Positions 6,949 to 14,339 are shown, numbered from the stretch's first letter. The stretch is DNA of 23,005 nucleotides from an uncultured Ruminococcus sp. (GCA_937892835.1 CALBHM010000145.1:1-23005); one strand, 5' to 3'. Notes: a model not told the origin generated them from the letters alone. Numbers and translations are program-made.

Positions 6949-8307
6949 GTGGCGAAGAAAATTTTATCCGTACTTTTGAGCGTTGTTCTTGTCGCACAGC
7001 TTTTTGTAATCGGTGCAACGGCGAGGAGCAGAAAGTACATAATCACAAATCCGTATGAGGCAGTTGATTGGGATGAGTGGGGAAGCTACAAATTTCAGCC
7101 GCACTGTCAAACAAATGCCAGCGACGGATATCTCACGATCAAAGAATTTGTTCAGATGCACTATGATCTCAACTATGATGTTGTTGCACTGACCGACCAC
7201 GGAACAATCAATAAGGGCTGGAATCAGAAGCCCGACCTTGTTCCGCTTATTCGTCTCGTTAAATATGAGAGAACCCACATGGCACCTATCATTCCGTTAA
7301 CGGATGAGGAATATGATTCCTACCAGAGCGGCACTGCGGCTTCAACCGAAAGAACCCACAAAAACGGAATGCTTGACGTCCCGCAGGGTATCGAGCTTAA
7401 CATGGCAACACCTAAGGCGGACTGCCATCTGACGGGCTATTTTTCGGATTACGGTCAGGGACTTGCAGGTGTTTACGGTGACTACGAGACCCCGAGTAAG
7501 GGAGTAAGAGAAGCCGGCGGAATTTCGATGCTTTCTCATGTCGGCGAATATGTTTATCCCGATAAGGACAGTGCGGACCATGTCGGTCAGAAGGTTGACG
7601 ATTATTATGCAAACAAGTTTGCACGTCTTTTCCTTGATAACGCAGGCTCAAGCTTAGGCATGGGCATTAACAGCGCAACGGATGCCCACACTCGCTGTGA
7701 CAGAATTCTCTATGATCAGATTCTTCAGAAAACAATTCCGAACGGTGTTGTTCCTTGGGGTTTTGCTTTCTCGGATTCACATGATGTAAGATCGCTGAAT
7801 GACGCCTATACAATGCTCATGATGAAAGACTTTGATATGAACAATGTTCGTTCAAGCATGGAGAACGGTTGGAGCTTCGCCGTTTCGCATTATTCAAACG
7901 GTGTTGAGCTTAACGGCATGGAAGAAATGCCCGGTTTTGATGAGGATAAGGTCTATGACGAGAAGCTTTATCTTCAGGATAACACTCCGATGGTAACTCG
8001 AATTGATGTTGACCAAGAGAACGGAACAATCAATATTGAGGGCACAAACTTTGACCGTATAACATGGGTTTCAAACGGAAATGTTATCAGGCGTGAGGAA
8101 AATATCACAAACGGAAAGGCAACTCTTAATCTCTATAGCGACGATTTACTGGATGAACCGTATCTTTATGTAAGATTTTATATCACGGGAGAGAACGGAA
8201 TTTGCTACGCTCAGCCGTTCGTAATGTTGAGGGCGAGGAATTCACGCCCGTTGAGGTTCCCGAGACGCATGATATTTCAACATTCCTTCGCGGTCTTGCA
8301 ACCGTAA
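6949..8307 (+). CDS. Secreted PHP-domain protein, C-terminus frameshifted
   Basis: Predicted exported phosphoesterase-like protein with a PHP fold; substrate unknown. I chose GTG 6949, 7 nt after GAGGAGGT; this gives a basic start (MAKK) and a hydrophobic signal segment to about residue 24 ending A-T-A. PHP motifs in order: H52-C-Q54 with SDG, T-D83-H84-G, G-I-E149-L, H160 before LTGY, the H197 region (MLSHVGE), and S-D276-S-H278. The first motif is normally H-x-H, so Q54 replaces a metal ligand. After residue 424 the frame is lost: the continuation lies in another frame (8223-8405) and this frame ends in about 28 unrelated residues. One missing base near 8221-8225 would restore a protein of about 485 residues. 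It may be a real mutation or an assembly error. Confidence 0.75.
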   Translation: MAKKILSVLLSVVLVAQLFVIGATARSRKYIITNPYEAVDWDEWGSYKFQPHCQTNASDGYLTIKEFVQMHYDLNYDVVALTDHGTINKGWNQKPDLVPLIRLVKYERTHMAPIIPLTDEEYDSYQSGTAASTERTHKNGMLDVPQGIELNMATPKADCHLTGYFSDYGQGLAGVYGDYETPSKGVREAGGISMLSHVGEYVYPDKDSADHVGQKVDDYYANKFARLFLDNAGSSLGMGINSATDAHTRCDRILYDQILQKTIPNGVVPWGFAFSDSHDVRSLNDAYTMLMMKDFDMNNVRSSMENGWSFAVSHYSNGVELNGMEEMPGFDEDKVYDEKLYLQDNTPMVTRIDVDQENGTINIEGTNFDRITWVSNGNVIRREENITNGKATLNLYSDDLLDEPYLYVRFYITGENGICYAQPFVMLRARNSRPLRFPRRMIFQHSFAVLQP

Positions 8308-8405
8308 CGGATTGGCTTTTCTTCCGCTTTAATCCGATTATTTGGCTGTTCAAGTATGTTGCACTCGGATACAATGTGTTTGACAGATTTTTCCATCCGT
8401 ATTAA
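8223..8405 (+). pseudogene. Detached C-terminal end of the PHP-domain protein
   Basis: This frame continues the PHP gene after the frameshift: NVEGEEFTPVEVPETHD, then a hydrophobic stretch with WLFFRFNPIIWLFKYVALGY that could be a membrane anchor or amphipathic end. It has no ribosome site of its own, the codon style matches the gene upstream, and it ends just before a strong terminator, so it is best read as the displaced C-terminus. If the shift is real, the protein loses this hydrophobic tail and may be released instead of held at the membrane. Confidence 0.7.
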
Positions 8406-8421
8406 AATTAAACAATAAGTA

Positions 8422-8464
8422 AAGAACAAAGTCTCCGATTTATTCAATCGGAGGCTTTGTTCTT
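8422..8464. terminator. Bidirectional terminator between PHP gene and metY
   Basis: AAGAACAAAGTCTCCGAT (8422-8439) pairs with the arm at 8447-8464 through 18 bp containing one wobble, with a 7-nt loop. It sits between convergent genes. There is no pure T tract on either side beyond the TTGTTCTT / CTTTACTT ends of the stem, but its length makes it a likely shared terminator. Confidence 0.8.
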
Positions 8465-8506
8465 CATAGGGGAAGAAAATGAGAAGGAAAATTTTTATTT
8501 GTGGTT

Positions 8507-9790
8507 TTATTTAACTGCGTCAAAGCCTTGCTGAAGGTCGGCAATGATGTCGTCAATATGCTCTGTGCCGATTGAAAGACGAACAGTGTTCGGCTTGATT
8601 CCGCATGAGAGCAACTCTTCTTCGGAGAGCTGTGAATGGGTTGTTGATGCCGGATGAATAACGAGCGACTTAACGTCGGCAACGTTTGCGAGAAGTGAGA
8701 AGAGTTTGAGGCTCTCGGTGAACTTCTTAGCAGTCTCGGCGTCACCCTTTATCTCAAATGTAAATATTGAAGCTGCACCTTTCTTAAAGTATTTGTCGTA
8801 AAGCTCTTTTTGCTTTCCTGTTGCAAGTGAGGGGTGATTAACTTTTTCAACCTGCGGATGATTTTTGAGGAAGTCAACAACCTTGAGTGCATTCTCTACA
8901 TGACGCTCAACTCTGAGCGAAAGTGTTTCGAGTCCCTGAAGAAGCAGGAAGGAGTTGAACGGAGAAATCGTTGCGCCTTGGTCTCTCATGAGTGTTGTGC
9001 GAAGCTTGAGAATATAAGCGAGATTGCCGCAAGCCTCGGTGAAAACAACACCGTGATATGACGGGTTCGGTTTTGAAAGCCCGGGAAATTTGTCATTCTG
9101 TGCCCAGTCAAATTTACCCGAGTCAATGACAACACCGCCCATTACCGTGCCGTGACCACCGATGAACTTTGTTGCCGAATGAACAACAACGTCTGCGCCG
9201 TGCTCAATCGGACGAAGAAGATAAGGTGTTGCAAAGGTGCTGTCAACGATGAACGGAATGCCGTGCTTGTGAGCGATAGCGGCAATGGCCTCAAGGTCGA
9301 TTACGTCTGAGTTCGGATTGCCGAGAGTTTCAGCGTAGAGAAGCTTGGTGTTCGGCTGAATTGCCTTTTCGAAGTTTTCGGGGTCGGATGGATCAACAAA
9401 TGTTGTATCGAGTCCCTGCTCCTTAAGCGTGTTTGCAAAGAGATTGTGCGTTCCTCCGTAAAGATTTGTTGAAGAAACAATATGATCGCCTGCGATTGCA
9501 ATGTTCTGAATTGCATATGAGATTGCAGCTGAGCCGGAGGCTGTAGCAAGTGCCGCTGCGCCGCCTTCAAGAGCTGCGATTCTCTTTTCGAAAACGTCCG
9601 AGGTCGGGTTCATCAGTCTTGTGTATATGTTGCCGCCCTCGGTCAGACCGAAACGGCCGGCTGCCTGTGCGGAATCCTTAAAAACATATGAAGTTGTTGC
9701 ATAGATGGGAACTGCTCTTGAATCTGTTGCCGGGTCGGGATTCTCCTGACCAACATGAAGCTGAAGTGTTTCAAATTTATAATCTGACAT
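8507..9790 (-). CDS. metY: O-acetylhomoserine sulfhydrylase
   Basis: A PLP enzyme of the Cys/Met metabolism family, predicted to make homocysteine from O-acetyl-L-homoserine and sulfide (direct sulfhydrylation), feeding methionine synthesis. It has 427 residues, typical of the long MetY group as opposed to the ~380-residue MetB/MetC group. The N-terminus FETLQLHVGQE, PIYATTSYVF, Y56-T-R58 (phosphate contacts from the partner subunit), the SGSAAI loop at 85-90, D183 in VDSTFATP, and the Schiff-base lysine K208 in HSATKFIGGHGT are all present. NPSYHG and the late VADVKSLVIHPASTTH also fit. The ATG has GAAAGGAAAA upstream. The 338-bp region before it holds a promoter, a Met/Cys leader ORF and a terminator, so expression is probably set by attenuation. 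It is monocistronic. Confidence 0.94.
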   Translation of the reverse strand: MSDYKFETLQLHVGQENPDPATDSRAVPIYATTSYVFKDSAQAAGRFGLTEGGNIYTRLMNPTSDVFEKRIAALEGGAAALATASGSAAISYAIQNIAIAGDHIVSSTNLYGGTHNLFANTLKEQGLDTTFVDPSDPENFEKAIQPNTKLLYAETLGNPNSDVIDLEAIAAIAHKHGIPFIVDSTFATPYLLRPIEHGADVVVHSATKFIGGHGTVMGGVVIDSGKFDWAQNDKFPGLSKPNPSYHGVVFTEACGNLAYILKLRTTLMRDQGATISPFNSFLLLQGLETLSLRVERHVENALKVVDFLKNHPQVEKVNHPSLATGKQKELYDKYFKKGAASIFTFEIKGDAETAKKFTESLKLFSLLANVADVKSLVIHPASTTHSQLSEEELLSCGIKPNTVRLSIGTEHIDDIIADLQQGFDAVK

Positions 9791-9848
9791 GGTAATTTTC
9801 CTTTCTTATTAAAAAATATTTTTGTTAATTTTTTGAACAAAGTAAAAA

Positions 9849-9905
9849 TTACATTCGTCCGAATCTGAAATTTTGTCTCAGCAATTTTTCGAAAATATTA
9901 TTCAT
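9849..9905 (-). CDS. Possible 18-codon ORF just before metY
   Basis: ATG at 9905, preceded by AGGTGA at 7-8 nt, opens an 18-residue frame starting MNNIFEKLLRQ and ending G-R-M before TAA. It lies downstream of the leader terminator and 58 nt before metY, so it would be translated only on read-through transcripts. It could be a second leader or a spacer that arose by chance; the ribosome site is the only positive evidence. Confidence 0.25.
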   Translation of the reverse strand: MNNIFEKLLRQNFRFGRM

Positions 9906-9919
9906 AATAATCACCTATT

Positions 9920-9950
9920 AAAAAACGGAAAGCCGTCTCGACTTTCCGTT
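9920..9950 (-). terminator. Attenuator terminator in the metY leader
   Basis: On the minus strand AACGGAAAG (9950-9942) and CTTTCCGTT (9932-9924) form a perfect 9-bp stem with a 9-nt loop, followed by a run of Ts ending at 9920. It lies after a leader ORF and before metY, inside the same transcript. The 5' arm with flank (9942-9953, ACTAACGGAAAG) can instead pair with the end of the leader ORF (9969-9980, CCTTCCGATAGT), 10 of 12 positions, which would stop the terminator from forming. Confidence 0.8.
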
Positions 9951-9959
9951 AGTTTTAAC

Positions 9960-10043
9960 TCATTTTTTACTATCGGAAGGCACAGCAAAAGAAGTGTATC
10001 TGCAAATACACATCACAAAAAGCATCGAAGAAATGTTTTTCAT
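9960..10043 (-). CDS. Putative Met/Cys-rich leader peptide of metY
   Basis: A 27-codon ORF, ATG at 10043 to TGA at 9960, too short for standard gene callers. The ribosome site GGGAGGT (10057-10051) is excellent and spaced 7 nt from the ATG, and a consensus promoter lies about 30 nt upstream. Five of 27 residues are sulfur amino acids: Met at 1, 7 and 11, Cys at 12 and 14, with Met-Cys-Ile-Cys at 11-14. The C-terminal half reads R-Y-T-S-F-A-V-P-S-D-S-K-K. Codons 22-25 form the strand that can pair with the terminator arm, so a ribosome stalled at codons 11-14 would leave it free, whereas one reaching the stop codon would cover it. That fits attenuation in response to charged tRNA-Cys or tRNA-Met. 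Function is inferred from layout, not homology. Confidence 0.75.
   Translation of the reverse strand: MKNISSMLFVMCICRYTSFAVPSDSKK
9969..10011 (-). promoter_or_regulatory. Antiterminator strand and pause hairpin in the leader
   Basis: Two elements lie inside the leader ORF. GTGTAT/ATACAC (10011-10006 with 9999-9994) form a 6-bp hairpin over the Cys codons and may act as a pause site. CCTTCCGATAGT (9980-9969) complements 10 of 12 bases of the 5' arm of the downstream terminator (9953-9942) across a 15-nt loop. The same strand could also pair with the GGGAGG ribosome site of the leader, one wobble included. Confidence 0.65.
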
Positions 10044-10080
10044 TTTGCTTACCTCCCATCGAATTATTTAGGTTGGGTGT

Positions 10081-10109
10081 ATAATAACATATATTACCTA
10101 CCTTGTCAA
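10081..10109 (-). promoter_or_regulatory. Promoter of the metY leader transcript
   Basis: On the minus strand TTGACA (10109-10104) is followed after exactly 17 bp by TATTAT (10086-10081). Transcription should start near 10074, giving about 30 nt before the leader ORF. The -35 box lies 20 bp beyond the stop of the MerR gene. Confidence 0.88.
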
Positions 10110-10128
10110 TAGGTTAAACAGAAATTTT

Positions 10129-10956
10129 TTAAATTTTTTCAACCGGTATTTTTATCTCGGTCACAAACTTTTCGGTATCGTTTGTGATTCCATAGTCAAT
10201 CATTGTTATCTCACGAGAAAAACCTGAAATTTTCAAATGATTTTCCTCAATATATTTTGATAATCGACGATAGTGCGACGCAGCTTCACCGTGACTGCCA
10301 CGGAACCGAACGCAAACGCAAAGTGCTTCCGGGAGCAGCTCGAATTCTCCGTCGGTTTTATCCTCGTCCTCAACAACAAGGAAAATGTAATCGTATTTAT
10401 CATAGTTACCGCTGTGCAAATTATCTTGCGAAATTCCGAAGCCGACCTTTCCGAGAAAAACAACAGGCTCATCTTCTCGTTCGCTGAGCATGCTGACCGA
10501 GGCCTCAATTTCATCCTGATTTTTGAGCTTAAGAGAACCTTTTATTCTTATGATGCGACACGGCGAGCTGACTGAAAGCATTATTTCCTCCAACTTAGAG
10601 GTTTTGGCGTCATTAATCTGATGTAAGCGGTTGTTGATTTTCTTTTCAACGTTTTCAAGCTCTTTTTTCTTTTCGATAACCTTTTGCTTTTGCATCATGA
10701 GCTTGTTTTCAATAACGTCAATGTCTCGGTTCTTAAAAAAGTCGGCAATTTGCGGCAGGGGCATATCAAGTGCACGCAAATAGCGAACAGTGTTTAGAAT
10801 CTCAAATTGCCTTGCGCTGTAGTATCGGTAATTCGTCTGCGGATCAACATATTCGGGAATGAGAATTCCGAGATTTTCATAATGACGCAAACTTCCCGGG
10901 CTGAGATGAAAAATTTTTGAAATATCACCGATTGAAAACAGTGTGCTTTTATCCAT
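10129..10956 (-). CDS. MerR-family regulator, BmrR-like, of the MATE pump
   Basis: A 275-residue MerR-type transcriptional activator. The winged helix-turn-helix is at about 6-75 (FSIGDISKIFHLSPGSLRHYE, the wing with NYRYY, then the LDMPLPQIADFF helix). A dimerising coiled coil rich in K and E follows at about 82-118, then a GyrI/BmrR-like effector domain to the end; HLKISGFSREITMIDYG resembles the IEENGYKICGPSREIY stretch of BmrR-type sensors. Such domains usually bind hydrophobic or cationic drugs. Its start overlaps the end of the MATE gene by 8 nt, so both come from the promoter at 12380-12410, where a perfect dyad in a 19-bp spacer is the expected binding site. It therefore probably activates its own operon on drug binding. 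Confidence 0.9.
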   Translation of the reverse strand: MDKSTLFSIGDISKIFHLSPGSLRHYENLGILIPEYVDPQTNYRYYSARQFEILNTVRYLRALDMPLPQIADFFKNRDIDVIENKLMMQKQKVIEKKKELENVEKKINNRLHQINDAKTSKLEEIMLSVSSPCRIIRIKGSLKLKNQDEIEASVSMLSEREDEPVVFLGKVGFGISQDNLHSGNYDKYDYIFLVVEDEDKTDGEFELLPEALCVCVRFRGSHGEAASHYRRLSKYIEENHLKISGFSREITMIDYGITNDTEKFVTEIKIPVEKI

Positions 10957-12298
10957 TTTCTTCTGTTGCCCCTTTCTCTTTCTTGCTGATTATAATATAA
11001 GCAATCACACAGATGATAATTGAAATAAGCGAACCCATTGGTGCGGCGCAGCCCATCGGGAAAAGATTTTTCGGGAATCGTTTTGACGTGAGGTAGGCGA
11101 CAGGCACTCTTGCCAGCACGATTGAAAGCGAATTGTGCAGAAATGAAATTCCGGATTTTTCGATAGCACAGAAATATCCGGACATACAGAAATGGATTCC
11201 GGCGAAAAGGTAGTCGACAACATAGCTTCTGAGATACTGAGTGCCGAGGCGAATAACCTCCGGACTGTCGTCGAACATTCCGACAAGCTGAGGAGCAATA
11301 AGTTCAACCGTACCTATAACAAAAACTCCGGAAATAATTATAAAATAAATTGCATAGCGCAGGGTGAGCTTTGCCCTGTGCGGCTTACCGGCACCGATAT
11401 TCTGCGCTCCGAGGGCTGAAATTGCCGAAAGCATAGAGGACGGAACGAGGAACAGGAAGCCGATGATTTTTTCAACAATTCCGACTGCTGCCGCATCGTT
11501 GAGTCCACGTTGGTTCGCAATTATTGTGATGATAATAAATGAAATCTGAATAAATCCATCCTGCAAGGAAACAGGAATGCCGATTTTCAGCACGTTGCCG
11601 ATAATGCTCTTTTTAAGTTTAAAATCGTCTTTGGAAATCTTTATTCCTGTATCGGTTTTTTTAATAACTATCAGAGAGATTATGACCGAGATCGTCTGTG
11701 AAAGGGTTGTTCCAAGTGCCGCACCGGCGGGACCGAGACCGAGTGCGCCGATAAAAAGGTAATCAAGACCGATGTTGCAGGCACATGCAATCGCAATGAA
11801 ATACATCGGGCTTTTGCTGTCGCCGAGGCCACGGAAAATTGAGCTTATAATATTGTATGCCGTGATGAACGGAATGCCGATGAAACAAATCGTCAGGTAA
11901 TCGACCGTGCTTTCAACTGCCTCGGCAGGGGTGGACATGACGGAAACAATTGGTCTTACAAAAATTAAAAGAATTGCCGCTAAAGCAATCGAACCGAGCA
12001 TGAATAAAGTTACCGTGTTGCCGACATAGCGTGAAGCGGTTTTTTTGTCGCTTGCACCGATGCTTCTGCCGATTGTGACGGTTGCACCCATTGCAAGACC
12101 GACTATCATGACGGTTATCATGTGCATAACCTGACTGCCGATTGAAACGCCCGTTATGCTGTCCGTTGCGTTGAATTGTCCGACTATAAAAAGATCCGCC
12201 ATGCCGTAAAGTGTCTGCAAAAAGTAAGAGAGCAGATATGGCAGGGAGAAGAATATGAGATTTTTAAATACACTGCCTGTTGTAAGATTTTTTTCCAT
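10949..12298 (-). CDS. MATE-family multidrug efflux transporter
   Basis: A membrane protein of about 449 residues with 12 predicted helices in two homologous halves, of the MATE/NorM-DinF superfamily, expected to export cationic drugs in exchange for Na+ or H+. The N-terminus NLTTGSVFKNLIFFSLPYLL, then LQTLYGMADLFIVGQF, and the FRGLGDSKSPMYF motif near the end of the first half are typical, as is SQTISVIISL in the middle. I prefer ATG 12298 because the family begins there; neither it nor the in-frame GTG at 12346, directly after a TGA, has a good ribosome site. The merR gene overlaps its stop by 8 nt, giving a two-gene drug-resistance operon. Confidence 0.88.
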   Translation of the reverse strand: MEKNLTTGSVFKNLIFFSLPYLLSYFLQTLYGMADLFIVGQFNATDSITGVSIGSQVMHMITVMIVGLAMGATVTIGRSIGASDKKTASRYVGNTVTLFMLGSIALAAILLIFVRPIVSVMSTPAEAVESTVDYLTICFIGIPFITAYNIISSIFRGLGDSKSPMYFIAIACACNIGLDYLFIGALGLGPAGAALGTTLSQTISVIISLIVIKKTDTGIKISKDDFKLKKSIIGNVLKIGIPVSLQDGFIQISFIIITIIANQRGLNDAAAVGIVEKIIGFLFLVPSSMLSAISALGAQNIGAGKPHRAKLTLRYAIYFIIISGVFVIGTVELIAPQLVGMFDDSPEVIRLGTQYLRSYVVDYLFAGIHFCMSGYFCAIEKSGISFLHNSLSIVLARVPVAYLTSKRFPKNLFPMGCAAPMGSLISIIICVIAYIIISKKEKGATEENG

Positions 12299-12379
12299 AG
12301 CTTTTATCAATCGCACATCTAACTGCGAGGAATACTTGATTTTCACTCATTAATATGACGATTTCTCCTTGATGATTAT

Positions 12380-12410
12380 ATCATAAACTCTACAATTATT
12401 GTAGAGTCAA
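12380..12410 (-). promoter_or_regulatory. MerR-type promoter/operator of the MATE-merR operon
   Basis: On the minus strand TTGACT (12410-12405) and TATGAT (12385-12380) are separated by 19 bp, the over-long spacer characteristic of MerR-activated promoters. The spacer is almost filled by a perfect 21-bp dyad, ACTCTACAAT and ATTGTAGAGT around a single central base (12387-12407). An overlapping TATAAT at 12380-12375 would need a 24-bp spacer and is less likely. The regulator gene is second in the operon. Confidence 0.88.
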
Positions 12411-12431
12411 GATAAATTTAACAAAAATTTC

Positions 12432-12468
12432 AAAAAAATAAACCGCACCCGGATAAGTGCGATTTATT
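12432..12468 (-). terminator. Terminator of the tRNA-Ala gene
   Basis: On the minus strand AATAAATCGCAC (12468-12457) pairs with GTGCGGTTTATT (12448-12437), 12 bp with one wobble, loop 8 nt, then a run of Ts. It begins 3 nt after the CCA end of the tRNA. Confidence 0.9.
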
Positions 12469-12470
12469 CT

Positions 12471-12546
12471 TGGTGGAGACGAAGAGGATCGAACTCTCGA
12501 CCTTACGGATGCGAACCGTACGCTCTCCCAGCTGAGCTACGCCCCC
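12471..12546 (-). tRNA. tRNA-Ala (anticodon CGC)
   Basis: A 76-nt cloverleaf including an encoded CCA. The acceptor stem GGGGGCG/CGTCTCC carries the G3-U70 pair that defines alanine identity. The D arm is GCTC...GAGC, the anticodon arm TACGG/CCGTA with loop TTCGCAT (anticodon CGC, reading GCG), and the T arm GAGAG-TTCGATC-CTCTT. It has its own consensus promoter and terminator, so it is a single-gene transcription unit. Confidence 0.96.
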
Positions 12547-12567
12547 GGATACCATTAGGATACTGAA

Positions 12568-12596
12568 ATTATATTCTTTCTTTTCATTTTTGTCAA
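12568..12596 (-). promoter_or_regulatory. Consensus promoter of tRNA-Ala
   Basis: On the minus strand a perfect TTGACA (12596-12591) and perfect TATAAT (12573-12568) are separated by exactly 17 bp, about 22 bp before the tRNA 5' end, as expected for a strong stable-RNA promoter. Confidence 0.92.
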
Positions 12597-12721
12597 GATT
12601 TTGTTGCCGATTTCGGTTCAAAACGTAATGTTTACCCTTTCTTTTCCGCCAATTCATACAATTTTAAAATTTAGATGGAAAAATAATATCATAAATTATT
12701 CAAAAAACGCCATAAAAGCAT

Positions 12722-12749
12722 TTGATTTTACGACAATTCGTGATATAAT
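12722..12749 (+). promoter_or_regulatory. Promoter for the MFS transporter
   Basis: TTGATT (12722-12727) and TATAAT (12744-12749) are 16 bp apart, with TG one base before the -10 box (extended -10). The ribosome site AGAAAGGA at 12797-12804 precedes ATG 12813. Confidence 0.75.
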
Positions 12750-12812
12750 GGTACGGACAATAATCGAGGAGTGTTCATCGGTTATTATCCACAATGAGAA
12801 AGGATTGTTTTT

Positions 12813-14306
12813 ATGGCTGAAAAAGCAAAAAAAATGAAGCTTAATTACGGCAAGACCCTTTTGATAGGTTTTGCATTCATGGCTTCTTCAATCGCATGGG
12901 GCGTTTATGACCCGTATATCACCACCCTGCTCAATAAGATTCTCGGTGAATCCGCACTGATTGCAGGCTGGAGCGCAAAGCTCGTCGAAAAATTCCCTGT
13001 TCTTCTTGAATTCATGCAGGCCCAGGGCGAGGACGTCGGCTCTGCGGCAACAGGTTTTACCCTTGTTCCCCTTTTCATTGGTATTATAATGACATTTGAT
13101 AACATTTTCGGCGTTATTTTCCAGCCGACATTCGGAAAAATTTCCGACAGATGTCACACCCGTATCGGTAAACGTAAGCCGTTTATTCTTATCGGTGCAC
13201 CCTTGGCTGCGGTTATTTTTGCGATAATCCCGAGAGTTGCTCTTCATGAAAACGGAAGAATTTCCGCAATGATGTTTTGCATTATCCTTTTTGTTTTTGT
13301 TATGTCATTTTGGCGTGCACCTTGTGTTGCACTTATGCCTGACCTTACTCCGCCCGCTCTTCGCAGTGAGGGCAACTCGGTTATTAACCTTGTCGGCGGC
13401 GTCGGCAGCCTCCTCGCTTTGCAGGCGGCAACCATTGTCTGTGCAATAGGCGGATGGGACAAAGGCACACAGGAAGAGGAATACATACCGTATGTTTTCC
13501 TGTTCGCTTCAATAGTAATGATAATCTGTACTTTGGTTGTTGCTTTCTTCGTAAAAGAACCTGACAGCCGACTTAAGGTTCAGATGCAGGCGAACATGGA
13601 AAATGACGCAAAGGCAAAGCGTCAGGCTGAAAAAGAGGCGGCGAAGAAAGAAAAAGAGCGCCTTAAGGCAATTAAGCTTTCCAAGGGCGAAAGAGTCAGC
13701 CTTATCTGCATGCTTGCAGGTCTTTTCTTCCTCTTCTGCGGAGCTAATGCAATTCAGACCTTCTTTGCACTGTTTGCTGCTGAAATTCTCGGCAAGTCCA
13801 GCGGTGAGGCAACATCAATGCTTACGATTTTTGCGGTTTCAACCGCAATCGGAGCTATTCCGGCAGGTTTGCTCGGTAGAAAATTCGGCAGAAAAAAGAC
13901 GATTGTCGCAGGCCTTCTTATGTTCATAACCGCATTTGTGGTTTATCTTATAGTTGATGCAACCACGGGCAACGCTTTGACTCTTGTATATGTTGCTCTT
14001 GTTGTCGGCGGATTTGCAAACATGCTTATAACGGTTAACACACTTCCGCTTGTTCTTGAAATCGGCGGACTTGACAAGGTCGGCACATTTACAGGTTATT
14101 ATTACACTGCAACATTCTCGGCGCAGATAGCAACTCCGATTGTATACGGCATCGTTCGTATGCTTACAGGTACATACGGTTCACTGTTCTACTATTGCCC
14201 GATATGCTTTGTTCTCTCCTTGATTTGCATCCTTTTTGTAAGACACGGCGAGTCCGAGGAGATTACAGAAGATATTATTAAGGAAGCCAGATTGGCTGAC
14301 GACTGA
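12813..14306 (+). CDS. MFS transporter, GPH/SLC45-like
   Basis: A 497-residue membrane protein with about 12 helices. The segment FGKISDRCHTRIGKRKPF (about 107-124) matches the loop 2-3 motif of the sucrose-transporter/SLC45-like and GPH branch, so a sugar or related solute is the best guess. The FWRAPCVALMPDLTPPALRS stretch near 167-186 is typical of the same group (RAPCxALxxDLxPxxxR). A long, highly charged cytoplasmic linker lies at about 260-298 between the two halves. A second A-type loop, GLLGRKFGRKKT, appears in the second half. The ATG is set by AGAAAGGA. The gene has its own promoter; the ABC pair follows 33 nt later without a visible terminator or promoter and may be co-transcribed. 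It is distantly similar in type to the transporter at 447. Confidence 0.85.
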   Translation: MAEKAKKMKLNYGKTLLIGFAFMASSIAWGVYDPYITTLLNKILGESALIAGWSAKLVEKFPVLLEFMQAQGEDVGSAATGFTLVPLFIGIIMTFDNIFGVIFQPTFGKISDRCHTRIGKRKPFILIGAPLAAVIFAIIPRVALHENGRISAMMFCIILFVFVMSFWRAPCVALMPDLTPPALRSEGNSVINLVGGVGSLLALQAATIVCAIGGWDKGTQEEEYIPYVFLFASIVMIICTLVVAFFVKEPDSRLKVQMQANMENDAKAKRQAEKEAAKKEKERLKAIKLSKGERVSLICMLAGLFFLFCGANAIQTFFALFAAEILGKSSGEATSMLTIFAVSTAIGAIPAGLLGRKFGRKKTIVAGLLMFITAFVVYLIVDATTGNALTLVYVALVVGGFANMLITVNTLPLVLEIGGLDKVGTFTGYYYTATFSAQIATPIVYGIVRMLTGTYGSLFYYCPICFVLSLICILFVRHGESEEITEDIIKEARLADD

Positions 14307-14339
14307 TTTTCCCATGAATGGGATTGGAGGAATACATCA

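Noticed and set aside
9791..10128. SAM (S-box) riboswitch or T-box before metY
   Set aside because: I found neither the S-box core helices nor a T-box sequence; a short ORF plus terminator explains the region better.
12264..12350. 28-codon ORF (ATG 12350) overlapping the MATE start
   Set aside because: AAGGAG is 14 nt away, too far for a good ribosome site, and the frame runs out of phase into the MATE gene with no supporting feature.
12375..12380. TATAAT as the -10 box for the MATE operon
   Set aside because: It would need a 24-bp spacer from TTGACT; the overlapping TATGAT gives the 19-bp MerR spacing.
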